From: Firm-04 sp946413695
GTDB lineage: Bacteria; Bacillota; Clostridia; Oscillospirales; Ruminococcaceae
Length of the DNA stretch: 43,328 bases
Reading direction: 5' to 3'
Assembly: GCA_946413695.1 (NCBI GenBank)
Contig: CAMKLV010000023.1
Location: 1 to 43,328 of the forward strand
In this document: positions 31,436 through 39,533 of the stretch, piece after piece
How positions within the stretch are numbered: the first letter of the stretch is position 1
Layout of the letters: each line of letters begins with the position of its first letter
Position numbers and translations under genes: made by a program
Notes under the pieces: generated by a model
What the model saw: only the letters and a program-made list of their open reading frames with translations
Databases searched by the model: none
Told to the model about the DNA's origin: nothing

Positions 31436-32896
31436 GTGAAGACCAACAAATCCGTCTTTTTCATCGTGTTCATTCTGATCCTTGCGTTCGCGGCTTCCAC
31501 CGTGTTCGGCGTTCGGAATCAATACGGTGATCTGACAACCACCTATATCAAGGGCCTGAAGGACATCCGTCTCGGCATTGATATTCAGGGTGGTGTCGAT
31601 GTCACATTCGCTCCGGCGGATGAAAGCATCGACGCATCGAAGGCACAGCTTGAGGCTGTGCAGGAAGTCATGAAGGCCCGACTCGTATCGCTCGGCATCA
31701 ATGACTATGAAGTGTACATCGACGAGGGCAACGATAAGGTAATCGTCCGCTTCCCGTGGCAGACCGGCGAGAGCAATTTTGATCCGCAGGCTGCTGTCAA
31801 GGAGCTCGGTGATACCGCACAGCTCCAGTTCCGCAAGGGTTTCCGTTATGACAGCTCGGTTGACGATGACGGCAACACCACAATCGTTCCGCAGGGCGAT
31901 ATCGTCCTCGAGGGTACGGATGTCGAGGAGGCATATGTTTCCTATGAGCGTGATTCCAACGGCAACCAGACCGGCAACTATTCCGTTGCACTGGCACTGA
32001 AGGAAAGCGGCAAGGAGGCATTCCGTGAGGCAACGCAGGGCGCTGTCAATCAGGAGCCGGATTATCTCGATACGAGCGGTTCGCAGTCCCGTTACGTCAT
32101 CTCCATCTGGATGGATACCAACTGCATTTCCTATCCGTCCGTCAACTCCGTCATCAGCGACGGCAATGCTGTCATCACCGGCGATTTCGATTATGACAGC
32201 GCAAAGGCACTTGCAGATAAAATCAACGGCGGCGCGCTGCCGTTCAACCTCACCACAGAGCAGTTCAAGACCATCTCCCCGAGCATGGGCAAGGGCGCGC
32301 TCCAGATCATGATGATCTCCGGCATCATTGCACTGGTTCTGATCATGATCTACATGGTGATTCTGTACCGTCTGCCGGGCTTTGTTGCAGCAGTTGCACT
32401 GCTCGGTCAGGTCGCAGGTACACTGGCTGTTATCTCCGGCTGGTTCGGATTTGAAGATTCCAACACACTGACCATTCCGGGTATTGCGGGTATCATCCTC
32501 GCAATCGGTATGGGCGTTGACTGTAACATCATCACCGGCGAGCGCATCAAGGAGGAGCTGAACACCGGCAAGTCGCTGGATTCCGCTCTGAAGTCCGCAT
32601 ACAAGCGTTCCTTCACCTCGATCCTTGACGGTAACATGACGGTTATCATCGTTGCAATCATTCTGATGGGCGCATTCGGTGTTTCGTCCAGCTTCTTCGC
32701 AAAGCTGCTGTCGTTCCTGTTCCGCTGGTTCGGCGTCTCGACGGAGGGTACCATCTTCTCCTTCGGCTTCACGCTGCTGACCGGTGTTGTGTTCAACTTT
32801 ATCATGGGCGTTCTGGCTTCCCGACTGATGCTGACCTCTCTTTCAAAGTTCAAATGCTTCCAGAACAGAAAACTGTACGGAGGTGCTGAGAAATGA
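31436..32896 (+). CDS. secD: Protein translocase subunit SecD
   Basis: Proton-driven membrane factor that pulls proteins through SecYEG. The protein has 486 residues: TM1 at about 8-25, the periplasmic-type head (LGIDIQGGVDVTF, then VRFPWQTGESN), and five further membrane segments beginning near GALQIMMISGIIALVLIMIY, with GMGVDCNIITGERIKEEL. Start GTG at 31436 lies seven bases after AAGGAGG; the TTG at 31430 is too close to it. The gene overlaps secF by four bases. Confidence 0.96.
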   Translation: MKTNKSVFFIVFILILAFAASTVFGVRNQYGDLTTTYIKGLKDIRLGIDIQGGVDVTFAPADESIDASKAQLEAVQEVMKARLVSLGINDYEVYIDEGNDKVIVRFPWQTGESNFDPQAAVKELGDTAQLQFRKGFRYDSSVDDDGNTTIVPQGDIVLEGTDVEEAYVSYERDSNGNQTGNYSVALALKESGKEAFREATQGAVNQEPDYLDTSGSQSRYVISIWMDTNCISYPSVNSVISDGNAVITGDFDYDSAKALADKINGGALPFNLTTEQFKTISPSMGKGALQIMMISGIIALVLIMIYMVILYRLPGFVAAVALLGQVAGTLAVISGWFGFEDSNTLTIPGIAGIILAIGMGVDCNIITGERIKEELNTGKSLDSALKSAYKRSFTSILDGNMTVIIVAIILMGAFGVSSSFFAKLLSFLFRWFGVSTEGTIFSFGFTLLTGVVFNFIMGVLASRLMLTSLSKFKCFQNRKLYGGAEK

Positions 32897-33897
32897 GTAA
32901 GTCTAACAAGAAGAAAAATGCTGTCAATACAAATATTCAGTCGATTCTGGAGCAGGTGAAGGTCCGCGATTTCTACGGAACCCGCAAAGTGTTCTTCACG
33001 CTTTCCGCAATTCTGATGGTTGTTGTGCTGCTCTGCTGCTTCATCTTCGGCGTGAATATCTCGATCGAATTCAAGGGCGGTACGCTCTCGACCTACAGCT
33101 ACACCGGCGACATCAATGAAAGCGATATCGCATCGCTCGCAAAGGATTACCTCGGCACGGCTGTCAATGTCCAGACCGGTGAAGCCTTCACCGGCGAAAA
33201 GGAAAAGACCTTTACGCTTTCGTTCAGCATGAAAAAGGCATTCTCCTCGGAAATGCAGGATGAAATGCTGTCGAAGCTGCAGGAGAAGTATCCGGACAGC
33301 AACATTCAGGCACTCGAAACCAATGACGTTGCTGCGAAATCCGGTAAGAAGTTCCTTGCAAAATGCCTCGTTGCGGCAATCTTTGCATCGATTGTCCTGA
33401 TTCTTTACATCTCGTGGAGATTCAAGCGCATCTCCGGATGGAGCGCAGGTATCTTTGCAGTTGTTGCACTGCTGCATGACCTTGTCATCGTCTTCGGTAC
33501 CTTCATCCTCTGCCGCTTCGAGATCGACTCGAACTTCATGGCGGTTATCCTGACAATCCTCGGTTACTCTGTCAACGATACCATCGTTATCTATGACAGA
33601 ATCCGTGAGAACCAGAATCTCCTGCCGGCAGGCACCAAGCTGCCTGAGCTCGTCAACATCTCCCTGAGCCAGACCATGCGCAGAACGATCCGTACCTCGA
33701 TCACCACAATCACTGCCATGCTGATTGTCTCGATCCTCGCTGTCACGAATAATGTCAGCTCGATCCTGCGTTTCAGCATCCCGATGACTGTCGGTATGAT
33801 CTCCGGATGCTATTCTTCGCTCTGCCTCGCACCGATGCTCTGGACCGCATGGAAAACGCGCGTCAAGAAGGAAAGCACCGCAACAAACGAGGAGTAA
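32893..33897 (+). CDS. secF: Protein translocase subunit SecF
   Basis: Partner of SecD, 334 residues. After a basic start come TM1 (about 35-58), the short head domain with EFKGGTLSTYSYTGD, and five segments with AIFASIVLILYISWRFKR and VNDTIVIYDRIREN, the typical SecF motif. It starts inside the secD stop codon (ATGA), so translation is coupled. The two genes share the promoter at 31335. Confidence 0.96.
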   Translation: MSKSNKKKNAVNTNIQSILEQVKVRDFYGTRKVFFTLSAILMVVVLLCCFIFGVNISIEFKGGTLSTYSYTGDINESDIASLAKDYLGTAVNVQTGEAFTGEKEKTFTLSFSMKKAFSSEMQDEMLSKLQEKYPDSNIQALETNDVAAKSGKKFLAKCLVAAIFASIVLILYISWRFKRISGWSAGIFAVVALLHDLVIVFGTFILCRFEIDSNFMAVILTILGYSVNDTIVIYDRIRENQNLLPAGTKLPELVNISLSQTMRRTIRTSITTITAMLIVSILAVTNNVSSILRFSIPMTVGMISGCYSSLCLAPMLWTAWKTRVKKESTATNEE

Positions 33898-33984
33898 TAT
33901 GCATAAATTGCGGCGGTTTGCAAGGAATTTGCAAAAATTTCAGGCATTCCCTGCGGCTCCTTGTGTGAAACACTGAAATTCAAC

Positions 33985-34022
33985 GAAGCACCTTGCATTC
34001 GCAGGGTGCTTCGTGTTATAAT
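33985..34022 (+). promoter_or_regulatory. Promoter with a hairpin or operator across it
   Basis: TTGCAT (33993-33998), 18 bases, TATAAT (34017-34022). The inverted repeat GAAGCACC...GGGTGCTTC (33985-34012) spans the -35 and spacer. It could be a secDF terminator or a repressor site; no T run follows, so an operator is also plausible. Confidence 0.6.
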
Positions 34023-34080
34023 ATACTATGTGGAATAATAGGTTTGATTGTTGAAAGGGATGAAGCATCGGAGGCAAAAC

Positions 34081-34890
34081 ATGAAAGCAGCAGTTTCAAC
34101 AGCGTGTCTGTTCCCGAAACCGACAGAGGATGCACTCTATGACCTCTGCCTGCACGGAATCCAGACCGTTGAGATCTTCCTGAATGCACCGAGCGAATGC
34201 CGTCCGGTGTTCGCGAATGATCTCAGTGCCATGCTGCGGCGGTTCGGCATCTCCTGCTGTTCCGTTCATCCGTGGACTGCCCCGAACGAAAGCTTCATGC
34301 TGTTCTCGCGATATCCGCGCAGATGCACGGATTTTCTCGATGAAGCAAAGCAGGTCTTCTCGCTGATGCAGAAGGTCGGCGCAAGCTATTATGTCCTGCA
34401 CGGCTGCTATCCCGGCAGAGTGACGCCCGAAATCTACTGCGAACGGTTCCATCTGCTTGCAGAGACCGCAAAGGAATTCGGCGTGACCGTCACGCAGGAA
34501 AACGTCCACCTCTTTGAGAGTCAGCATCTGCGCTTTCTCAAGGAGTTCTGCCGCATCTTAGGGGATGAGGCAAAGCTGACATTTGATACCAAACAGGCGG
34601 TCCGCGCCGGCATGAGCATTGATGAAGCCGTGCGGCTGCTTGGCAAACATATCGTGCATGTCCACCTGAGCGATCACGGCGATCTCGGTGACTGCCTGCG
34701 CATCGGCAAAGGCAGATTCCAGATTGCACCGTTCCTCAGCGCGCTGCATGCACAGGGCTTTGACGGCACCGTCACGCTCGAGCTTTACCGCGAGGCGTTC
34801 GGCAGCACCGCAGAGCTCGCGGAGGACTGGCAGAAAATAGAACGCCTGATCCGTATTGCAGAAAAACAGAAAACCGGCTCAGCCGGATAA
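34081..34890 (+). CDS. Sugar phosphate isomerase/epimerase-like TIM barrel
   Basis: A 269-residue protein of the AP-endonuclease-2/xylose-isomerase-like fold. Putative metal-binding residues sit in SCCSVHPW, VLHGCYPG, VTQENVHLF (Glu) and HVHLSDHGDLGD, with the last Glu in VTLELYREAF, the pattern of this group. The ATG at 34081 is chosen because CGGAGG lies six bases upstream. Substrate unknown; members isomerise sugars or inositols, or cut DNA. It precedes nrdR with 38 bases between. Confidence 0.82.
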   Translation: MKAAVSTACLFPKPTEDALYDLCLHGIQTVEIFLNAPSECRPVFANDLSAMLRRFGISCCSVHPWTAPNESFMLFSRYPRRCTDFLDEAKQVFSLMQKVGASYYVLHGCYPGRVTPEIYCERFHLLAETAKEFGVTVTQENVHLFESQHLRFLKEFCRILGDEAKLTFDTKQAVRAGMSIDEAVRLLGKHIVHVHLSDHGDLGDCLRIGKGRFQIAPFLSALHAQGFDGTVTLELYREAFGSTAELAEDWQKIERLIRIAEKQKTGSAG

Positions 34891-34928
34891 AAATGTAGAA
34901 CAACAACAAAACGAAAGGAGCCTGCCCT

Positions 34929-35405
34929 ATGCGCTGCCCGTGGTGCGGCGAGGAAGATACAAAAGTCATCGACTCGCGCTCAGTGGAAGGAAAAAAGAAG
35001 CGCCGCCGCTGCTGCACAAAATGCGGCAGAAGGTTCAACACCTTTGAATGCGTCGAGCGCCCGATGCTCATGGTCGCAAAGCGTGACGGTTCGCTGGAGC
35101 CGTTCAACCGCAACAAGCTGATCGGCGGCATCGTCAATTCGATCAAGAAACGCCCCGTCAAGATGGAACAGGTCAACGGACTTGTCGATGAAATCGAAGC
35201 GGAACTCAGCGGCGAAATGGTCTCAACTGTCTCGCCCGACCGGATCGGCAGCATGGTCATGGAACGGCTCATGAAGATCGACACCGTTGCGTATGTGCGG
35301 TTCGCGTCGGTCTATATGGCGTTTTCCGACGTCGCGGATTTTGTGCGTGTCATCAGTGAGATGCAGCAGAAATCCGATCAGCGCTCTAACGGACAGGACG
35401 CATAA
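34929..35405 (+). CDS. nrdR: Transcriptional repressor NrdR
   Basis: Nucleotide-sensing repressor of ribonucleotide reductase genes. The protein has 158 residues: the zinc ribbon MRCPWCGEEDTKVIDSRSV...RRCCTKCGRRFNTFE at 1-40, then the ATP-cone domain (VAKRDGSLEPFNRNKLIGGI). AAAGGAG precedes the ATG. No nrd operon is in the window. Its 3' end overlaps the convergent DUF4830 gene by 20 bases. Confidence 0.97.
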   Translation: MRCPWCGEEDTKVIDSRSVEGKKKRRRCCTKCGRRFNTFECVERPMLMVAKRDGSLEPFNRNKLIGGIVNSIKKRPVKMEQVNGLVDEIEAELSGEMVSTVSPDRIGSMVMERLMKIDTVAYVRFASVYMAFSDVADFVRVISEMQQKSDQRSNGQDA

Positions 35406-35814
35406 GCTGCGTCTCTGCATCATAGATTACCGCGCCCGCGAGCGCATTTTCACAGAGCAGAAGCTCTGCATAAAGAATGTGCCCGCTGTCGCCTGTCACC
35501 GGATATAAGCAGCGCGTGATTTCAGCGCCTGCAAAAGCTTCCGGCGAAATCCCCTGCGCATGCTGCAGCTGCAGCCAGCTCTGACCGTTCGGCGTCAGCC
35601 ATTCTTCGGGCATCACCGCTTCGGAGATCTCCGGCGCACCGACCTGCCAGCCGCGCAGATTCAGCCATGCTTCGCGCCCCTCTGCGGAATCCGGCAGAAG
35701 TTCTTTCTGCGGCTGCTGCGGCTTTTTGAGCAGCACGAACAATCCGGCAAAGAGCAGAAGCATCGCAAGCACGATTCCGAAGCGCAGCAAAAGCTGCCTG
35801 ATTCTGATTACCAT
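35386..35814 (-). CDS. DUF4830-like membrane-anchored protein
   Basis: A 142-residue protein with one N-terminal membrane segment (about 9-28) and an outside domain like DUF4830: LRGWQVGAPEISEAVMPEEW, LQLQHAQGISPEAFAGAEITRCLYPV, and a final AELLLCENALAGAVIYDAETQLMRPV. Function unknown. The ATG at 35814 follows GGGGG by eight bases; the longer frame overlaps the pseudouridine synthase gene and is rejected. It is divergent from that gene. Confidence 0.75.
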   Translation of the reverse strand: MVIRIRQLLLRFGIVLAMLLLFAGLFVLLKKPQQPQKELLPDSAEGREAWLNLRGWQVGAPEISEAVMPEEWLTPNGQSWLQLQHAQGISPEAFAGAEITRCLYPVTGDSGHILYAELLLCENALAGAVIYDAETQLMRPVR

Positions 35815-35889
35815 ATGCAAGCCCCCTCGCTTTGCATAATATGCATGCGGCGGCGCGGCTATGACAATATGCGGAAGGAGACACAAAGC

Positions 35890-36669
35890 ATGCGTCTTGA
35901 CCGCTTTCTCTCCGGACAGACCGCCTATTCGCGCAAGGAGCTGACTGCGATGATCCGCAGCGGCGCCGTGACAGTCGGCGGCGTTGTCATCCGGAAGCCC
36001 GATACGCAGATTGATCCGGAGCAGACAGCCGTCACGCTCCGCGGCGAACAGATTGCCTACGCTGCGCATCATTACTATCTGCTGCACAAGCCTGCGGGCG
36101 TCATAACGGCGTCGCGCGATCCAAAGCAGAAAACCGTTCTCGACCTGCTCAAACCGCAGGACAGGCTGCAGGGTCTGTTCGCGAGCGGCAGGCTGGATAT
36201 TGATACCGAGGGGCTGCTGCTCATCACCGATGACGGCGCACTCTCGCATCAGATGCTTTCCCCGAAGCACCATGTCGCAAAGTATTATCTCGTGCGGCTT
36301 GCAGAGCCTTTCCGCGCAGAATATACTGACATGTTCCGCGCCGGTATGATGCTGCGCGAGGGCGACAGCGAAGAAGTCTGTCTGCCTGCGGCGTGCAGAG
36401 CAGTCTCAGAGCATCTTGCAGTGCTGGAGCTGCATGAGGGAAAATATCATCAGGTCAAGCGGATGTTCGCTGCAGCCGGAAACCATGTTGAAAATCTGCT
36501 GCGCGTGGGCATCGGAGCACTCCGTTTACCGCCTGATCTGGCGCCCGGAAGCTACATCAACATTTTCAACAAAGATGTATATTCTGCGTTGAAAAATTCG
36601 GATATTTCGGAAGTCTGCGCGTTTTGCGCGGAATATTATTCGTCATATTGGATAAAGGAATGGAAATAA
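35890..36669 (+). CDS. rsuA: 16S rRNA pseudouridine synthase, RsuA type
   Basis: Converts a uridine of small-subunit rRNA to pseudouridine. The protein has 259 residues: an N-terminal S4 domain (RLDRFLSGQTAYSRKELTAMIRSGAVTVGG), then the synthase domain with the catalytic Asp in GRLDIDTEGLLLITDDG, and YHQVKRMFAAAGNHV near the end. The ATG at 35890 lies nine bases after AAGGAG. A C-terminal tail of about 30 residues after the usual end is unexplained. RsuA is preferred to RluB/E by overall length and layout, but the exact target is not proven. Confidence 0.85.
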   Translation: MRLDRFLSGQTAYSRKELTAMIRSGAVTVGGVVIRKPDTQIDPEQTAVTLRGEQIAYAAHHYYLLHKPAGVITASRDPKQKTVLDLLKPQDRLQGLFASGRLDIDTEGLLLITDDGALSHQMLSPKHHVAKYYLVRLAEPFRAEYTDMFRAGMMLREGDSEEVCLPAACRAVSEHLAVLELHEGKYHQVKRMFAAAGNHVENLLRVGIGALRLPPDLAPGSYINIFNKDVYSALKNSDISEVCAFCAEYYSSYWIKEWK

Positions 36670-36687
36670 GTTTGGTCAATTATCATC

Positions 36688-36716
36688 TTGACCGATTGCA
36701 AAAAATCTGGTATGAT
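36688..36716 (+). promoter_or_regulatory. Promoter of the sugar transporter ATPase
   Basis: TTGACC, 17 bases, TATGAT. The -35 box is the right arm of the inverted repeat GGTCAA-N8-TTGACC (36674-36693), which could be an operator. The leader to the start codon is about 170 bases and includes some short hairpins, with no known riboswitch recognised. Confidence 0.75.
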
Positions 36717-36895
36717 TGTATCAGCGGCTGAATGGGAGAATTCTGCCCTCACGGAATCCTCTGACAGCCACAAAAGCCATGTTTCATTATGTATGCGGTC
36801 AGGCGCATACTTGCAGGATGAGACATCCGGATTCTCCTTCCGGCTGCCGGCTCTGCATGGATAAATTTTTTGATAAGATTCAGGAGGACATGAGA

Positions 36896-38041
36896 ATGGC
36901 AAGTTTGTCTTTGCGGGGTATCTACAAGAAGTATCCCGGCGGTGTTGTCGCCGTTTCCGACGTTAACCTCGAAATCCGCGATAAGGAATTTATCGTTCTG
37001 GTCGGTCCGTCCGGCTGCGGTAAGTCCACCACACTGCGTATGATCGCCGGTCTGGAGGAAATCTCCGAGGGCGAGCTCTATATCGGTGACCGTCTGGTCA
37101 ATGATATCGCACCGAAGGACCGCGATATCGCAATGGTGTTCCAGAACTACGCTCTGTATCCGCATATGACGGTTTTCGATAACATGGCATTCGGTCTGAA
37201 GCTCCGCAAGGTGCCGAAGGATGAGATCGCACGCAAGGTTGAAGAGGCTGCAAGAATCCTCGACCTGACCCCGCTGCTCAACCGTAAGCCGAAGGCAATG
37301 TCCGGCGGTCAGCGTCAGAGAGTTGCGCTGGGCCGTGCAATCGTCCGTAACCCGCAGGTCTTCCTGCTTGACGAGCCGCTGTCCAACCTGGACGCAAAGC
37401 TCCGTGCACAGATGAGAACCGAGATCTCCCTGCTTCACAAGCGTCTCGGCACAACCTTCATCTATGTTACCCATGACCAGACCGAGGCTATGACGATGGG
37501 CGACCGTATCGTTGTTATGAAGGGCGGCTATGTCCAGCAGATCGACTCTCCGCAGAACCTCTATGAGACTCCGTGCAACAAGTTCGTTGCAGGCTTCCTC
37601 GGTTCTCCGCAGATGAACTTCATCGACGCAGTTCTCACCTACCGTCCTGACATCCAGAAGTATGTTGTTGTCTTCGGTTCTGAGGATACCAAGGTCTCCA
37701 GAGGCATCAAGTCCGAGGTTATCCTGCCGGATTCCAAGGTCACGCCGGATCTCGAGCACTACATCGACAAGGAAGTGATCCTGGGCATCCGTCCGGAGAA
37801 CGTCCACGACGAGCCGCAGTATCTTGCAAACGCAACAACCGGTATCGTCAAGTGCGAAGTTGAGATCACCGAGCTGATGGGCGCTGAGACCTATCTCTAC
37901 CTCGACTTCCAGGGTGTCAAGCTGACTGCTCGTGTTTCGCCGAAGTCCACTGCTCGTCCGCAGGATGAGATTGATGTTGTATTCGATGCTGAGAAGATTC
38001 ACCTCTTCGATAAGGAAACCGAAAAGACCATCATTAACTGA
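36896..38041 (+). CDS. MsmX/UgpC-type sugar ABC transporter ATPase
   Basis: ATP-binding protein of the carbohydrate uptake type 1 (CUT1) family, 381 residues. It has Walker A GPSGCGKST near 39-47, Q-loop VFQNYALYPHMTVFDNMAFGLK, signature MSGGQRQRVALGRA, Walker B FLLDEPLSNLDAKL, H-loop THDQTEA, and a C-terminal OB-like regulatory domain (TRPDIQ to RPENVH, then VEITELMGAETYLYL). The ATG at 36896 is eight bases after GGAGG. No permease or binding-protein gene is near; in Firmicutes, such orphan ATPases serve many sugar transporters, so the same is inferred here. It has its own promoter and terminator. Confidence 0.92.
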   Translation: MASLSLRGIYKKYPGGVVAVSDVNLEIRDKEFIVLVGPSGCGKSTTLRMIAGLEEISEGELYIGDRLVNDIAPKDRDIAMVFQNYALYPHMTVFDNMAFGLKLRKVPKDEIARKVEEAARILDLTPLLNRKPKAMSGGQRQRVALGRAIVRNPQVFLLDEPLSNLDAKLRAQMRTEISLLHKRLGTTFIYVTHDQTEAMTMGDRIVVMKGGYVQQIDSPQNLYETPCNKFVAGFLGSPQMNFIDAVLTYRPDIQKYVVVFGSEDTKVSRGIKSEVILPDSKVTPDLEHYIDKEVILGIRPENVHDEPQYLANATTGIVKCEVEITELMGAETYLYLDFQGVKLTARVSPKSTARPQDEIDVVFDAEKIHLFDKETEKTIIN

Positions 38042-38053
38042 TTCTGTTCGTAC

Positions 38054-38098
38054 AAAAGGCACCCCGTTCTGCTGTCCGGCAGAGCGGGGGCTTTTTTA
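38054..38098 (+). terminator. Terminator after the sugar transporter ATPase
   Basis: A long GC-rich stem (GCACCCCG/CGGGGGC with GTTCTGC/GCAGAGC) followed by CTTTTTTA. Confidence 0.92.
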
Positions 38099-38129
38099 GC
38101 ACATCCATTGCCACAGGAGGAGAAAAAAC

Positions 38130-39143
38130 ATGAGATTTGCTTTTTTTGATGCAAAGCCTTACGATAAGCCGTCCTTTGATCGCTTCGGCGCTGAGCACGG
38201 CATCAAGTTCAAATATTATGACACCAAGCTGACAGAAGATACCGCCGATCTCGCGCGCAACTGCGACGGCGTCTGCACATTTGTCAATGATACCCTTGAT
38301 GCAAATGTCATGGAACGGCTTGCCGATCTCGAGTGCAAATATATTGCACTGCGCTGCGCGGGCTATAACAATGTTGACCTGAAAGCCGCTGCAAACTGCG
38401 GTCTCCGCGTGGCACATGTTCCGGCATATTCACCCTATGCGGTCGCTGAGCACGCAATGGCGCTGCTGCTGACGATTGTCCGCCGGATTCACAAGGCGTA
38501 TATCCGCACCCGCGATTTCAACTTCTCGCTGAACGGCATGACCGGCTTCGATCTGCACGGTAAGACGGTCGGCGTAGTCGGCACGGGCAGAATCGGCCGT
38601 GTGTTTATTGATATTTGCCGCGGCTTCGGCATGCATGTGATCGCATATGACAAGTTCCCGGCGAAGGACAACGGCATTGAATATGTCTCGCTGGAGGAGC
38701 TGCTCGCAAAGAGTGACATTGTCTCGCTGCACTGCCCGCTGACGGATGAAACCCGTCACCTCATCAACTGCGAAACGATCAAGCTGATGAAGAAGGGCGT
38801 TGTGATCATCAATACCTCGCGCGGTGCACTGATCGATGCAGAGTGCCTGCTGGAGGGCATCAAAGCGCGTCAGATCGGCGCAGCCTGCCTCGATGTCTAC
38901 GAGGAGGAGACGGATTATTTCTTCGAGGATTTCTCCGGTCACATCCTCAATGATGATATTCTGGCGCGGCTGATCTCGATGCCGAACGTGATTGTGACAT
39001 CGCATCAGGCGTTCCTGACGGAGGAGGCGCTTTCCAATATCGCGGAAACAACCGTGCTGAATATGGTGCAGCTCCACGATGAAGGCAAGTGCGCAAACGA
39101 GCTCATCTGGAAAGACGGCGAAATCGTCCACGGTGGGAAATAA
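38130..39143 (+). CDS. D-2-hydroxyacid dehydrogenase (D-lactate dehydrogenase-like)
   Basis: NAD-dependent enzyme of 337 residues, of the length and style of fermentative D-lactate dehydrogenase (LdhA). It has LRCAGYNNVDLKAA near 74-87, the cofactor motif GVVGTGRIGRVF near 149, the catalytic Arg in INTSRGALID, a Glu in the VYEEETDYFFED region, and the catalytic His in VIVTSHQAFLTEEA. It would reduce pyruvate to D-lactate to regenerate NAD during fermentation. VanH-like relatives cannot be excluded. GAGG stands before the ATG. Immediately after its stop lies repeat R3. Confidence 0.88.
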   Translation: MRFAFFDAKPYDKPSFDRFGAEHGIKFKYYDTKLTEDTADLARNCDGVCTFVNDTLDANVMERLADLECKYIALRCAGYNNVDLKAAANCGLRVAHVPAYSPYAVAEHAMALLLTIVRRIHKAYIRTRDFNFSLNGMTGFDLHGKTVGVVGTGRIGRVFIDICRGFGMHVIAYDKFPAKDNGIEYVSLEELLAKSDIVSLHCPLTDETRHLINCETIKLMKKGVVIINTSRGALIDAECLLEGIKARQIGAACLDVYEEETDYFFEDFSGHILNDDILARLISMPNVIVTSHQAFLTEEALSNIAETTVLNMVQLHDEGKCANELIWKDGEIVHGGK

Positions 39144-39221
39144 GGTATCTCCGATGGATTTGTAATGGGGACTCCGTCCCCAAACCCCTCGCTGGGGATA
39201 TTATCCCCAGACCCCATTTTT
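39144..39221 (+). repeat. Post-stop structured repeat, copy R3 (first part)
   Basis: Starts directly after the TAA at 39141: GGTATCTCCGATGGATTT, AATGGGG, hairpin GGGGACTCCGTCCCC, hairpin CTGGGGATATTATCCCCAG, closing ACCCCATTTTT. Both hairpins differ in sequence from R1 and R2 but keep pairing. Confidence 0.87.
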
Positions 39222-39261
39222 ATGTATGAATGGCGAAAAAACGCTGCCGGAGCGCCAAAAT

Positions 39262-39351
39262 AAAAGTTTTGGTCAAGCTTTTTTAAAAGCTTGCGGGAGT
39301 CCAGAGGCGCGGAGTCTCTGGTCGCTCGTCGCAACGAGCGAAACTCTCCGG
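39262..39351 (+). repeat. Post-stop structured repeat, copy R3 (second part)
   Basis: AAAAGTTTTGGTCAAGCTTTTT with AAAAGCTT, then CCAGAG...CTCTGG, then GCTCGTCGCAACGAGC and GAAACTCTCC. The rest of 39352-39474 holds short GC stems and no gene. Confidence 0.82.
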
Positions 39352-39474
39352 CGAAGGAGCTCCGCAGGGGTGAATCTCAAAAAACATCCGGTGGATGCTT
39401 TTTGAGAGAGGGGAGCCCTGCGATAGAGCGCTCCCCTAGACATACATAGACACTCCCCTGTTCCACTAGAATTC

Positions 39475-39490
39475 CATTGATCTATCAATG
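39475..39490. promoter_or_regulatory. Palindrome upstream of the flavodiiron gene
   Basis: CATTGATCTATCAATG: seven-base arms with two bases between, 44 bases before the start codon. It could be the binding site of an oxygen- or NO-responsive regulator; the regulator is unknown. A weak -10-like TAGAAT is at 39467-39472. Confidence 0.45.
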
Positions 39491-39533
39491 ATTTCAATCC
39501 CCTGTCCAAAAAACTGTAAAAGGAGAAAAGCAT

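Noticed and set aside
35815..36273. Upstream extension of the DUF4830-like gene to 36273
   Set aside because: It would overlap the rsuA-like gene on the other strand; the ATG at 35814 has a good ribosome site and starts at a membrane segment.
36717..36895. Upstream coding extension of the sugar transporter ATPase
   Set aside because: The frame is open but its sequence is unlike the family, starts in the -10 box, and the ATG at 36896 has a proper GGAGG.
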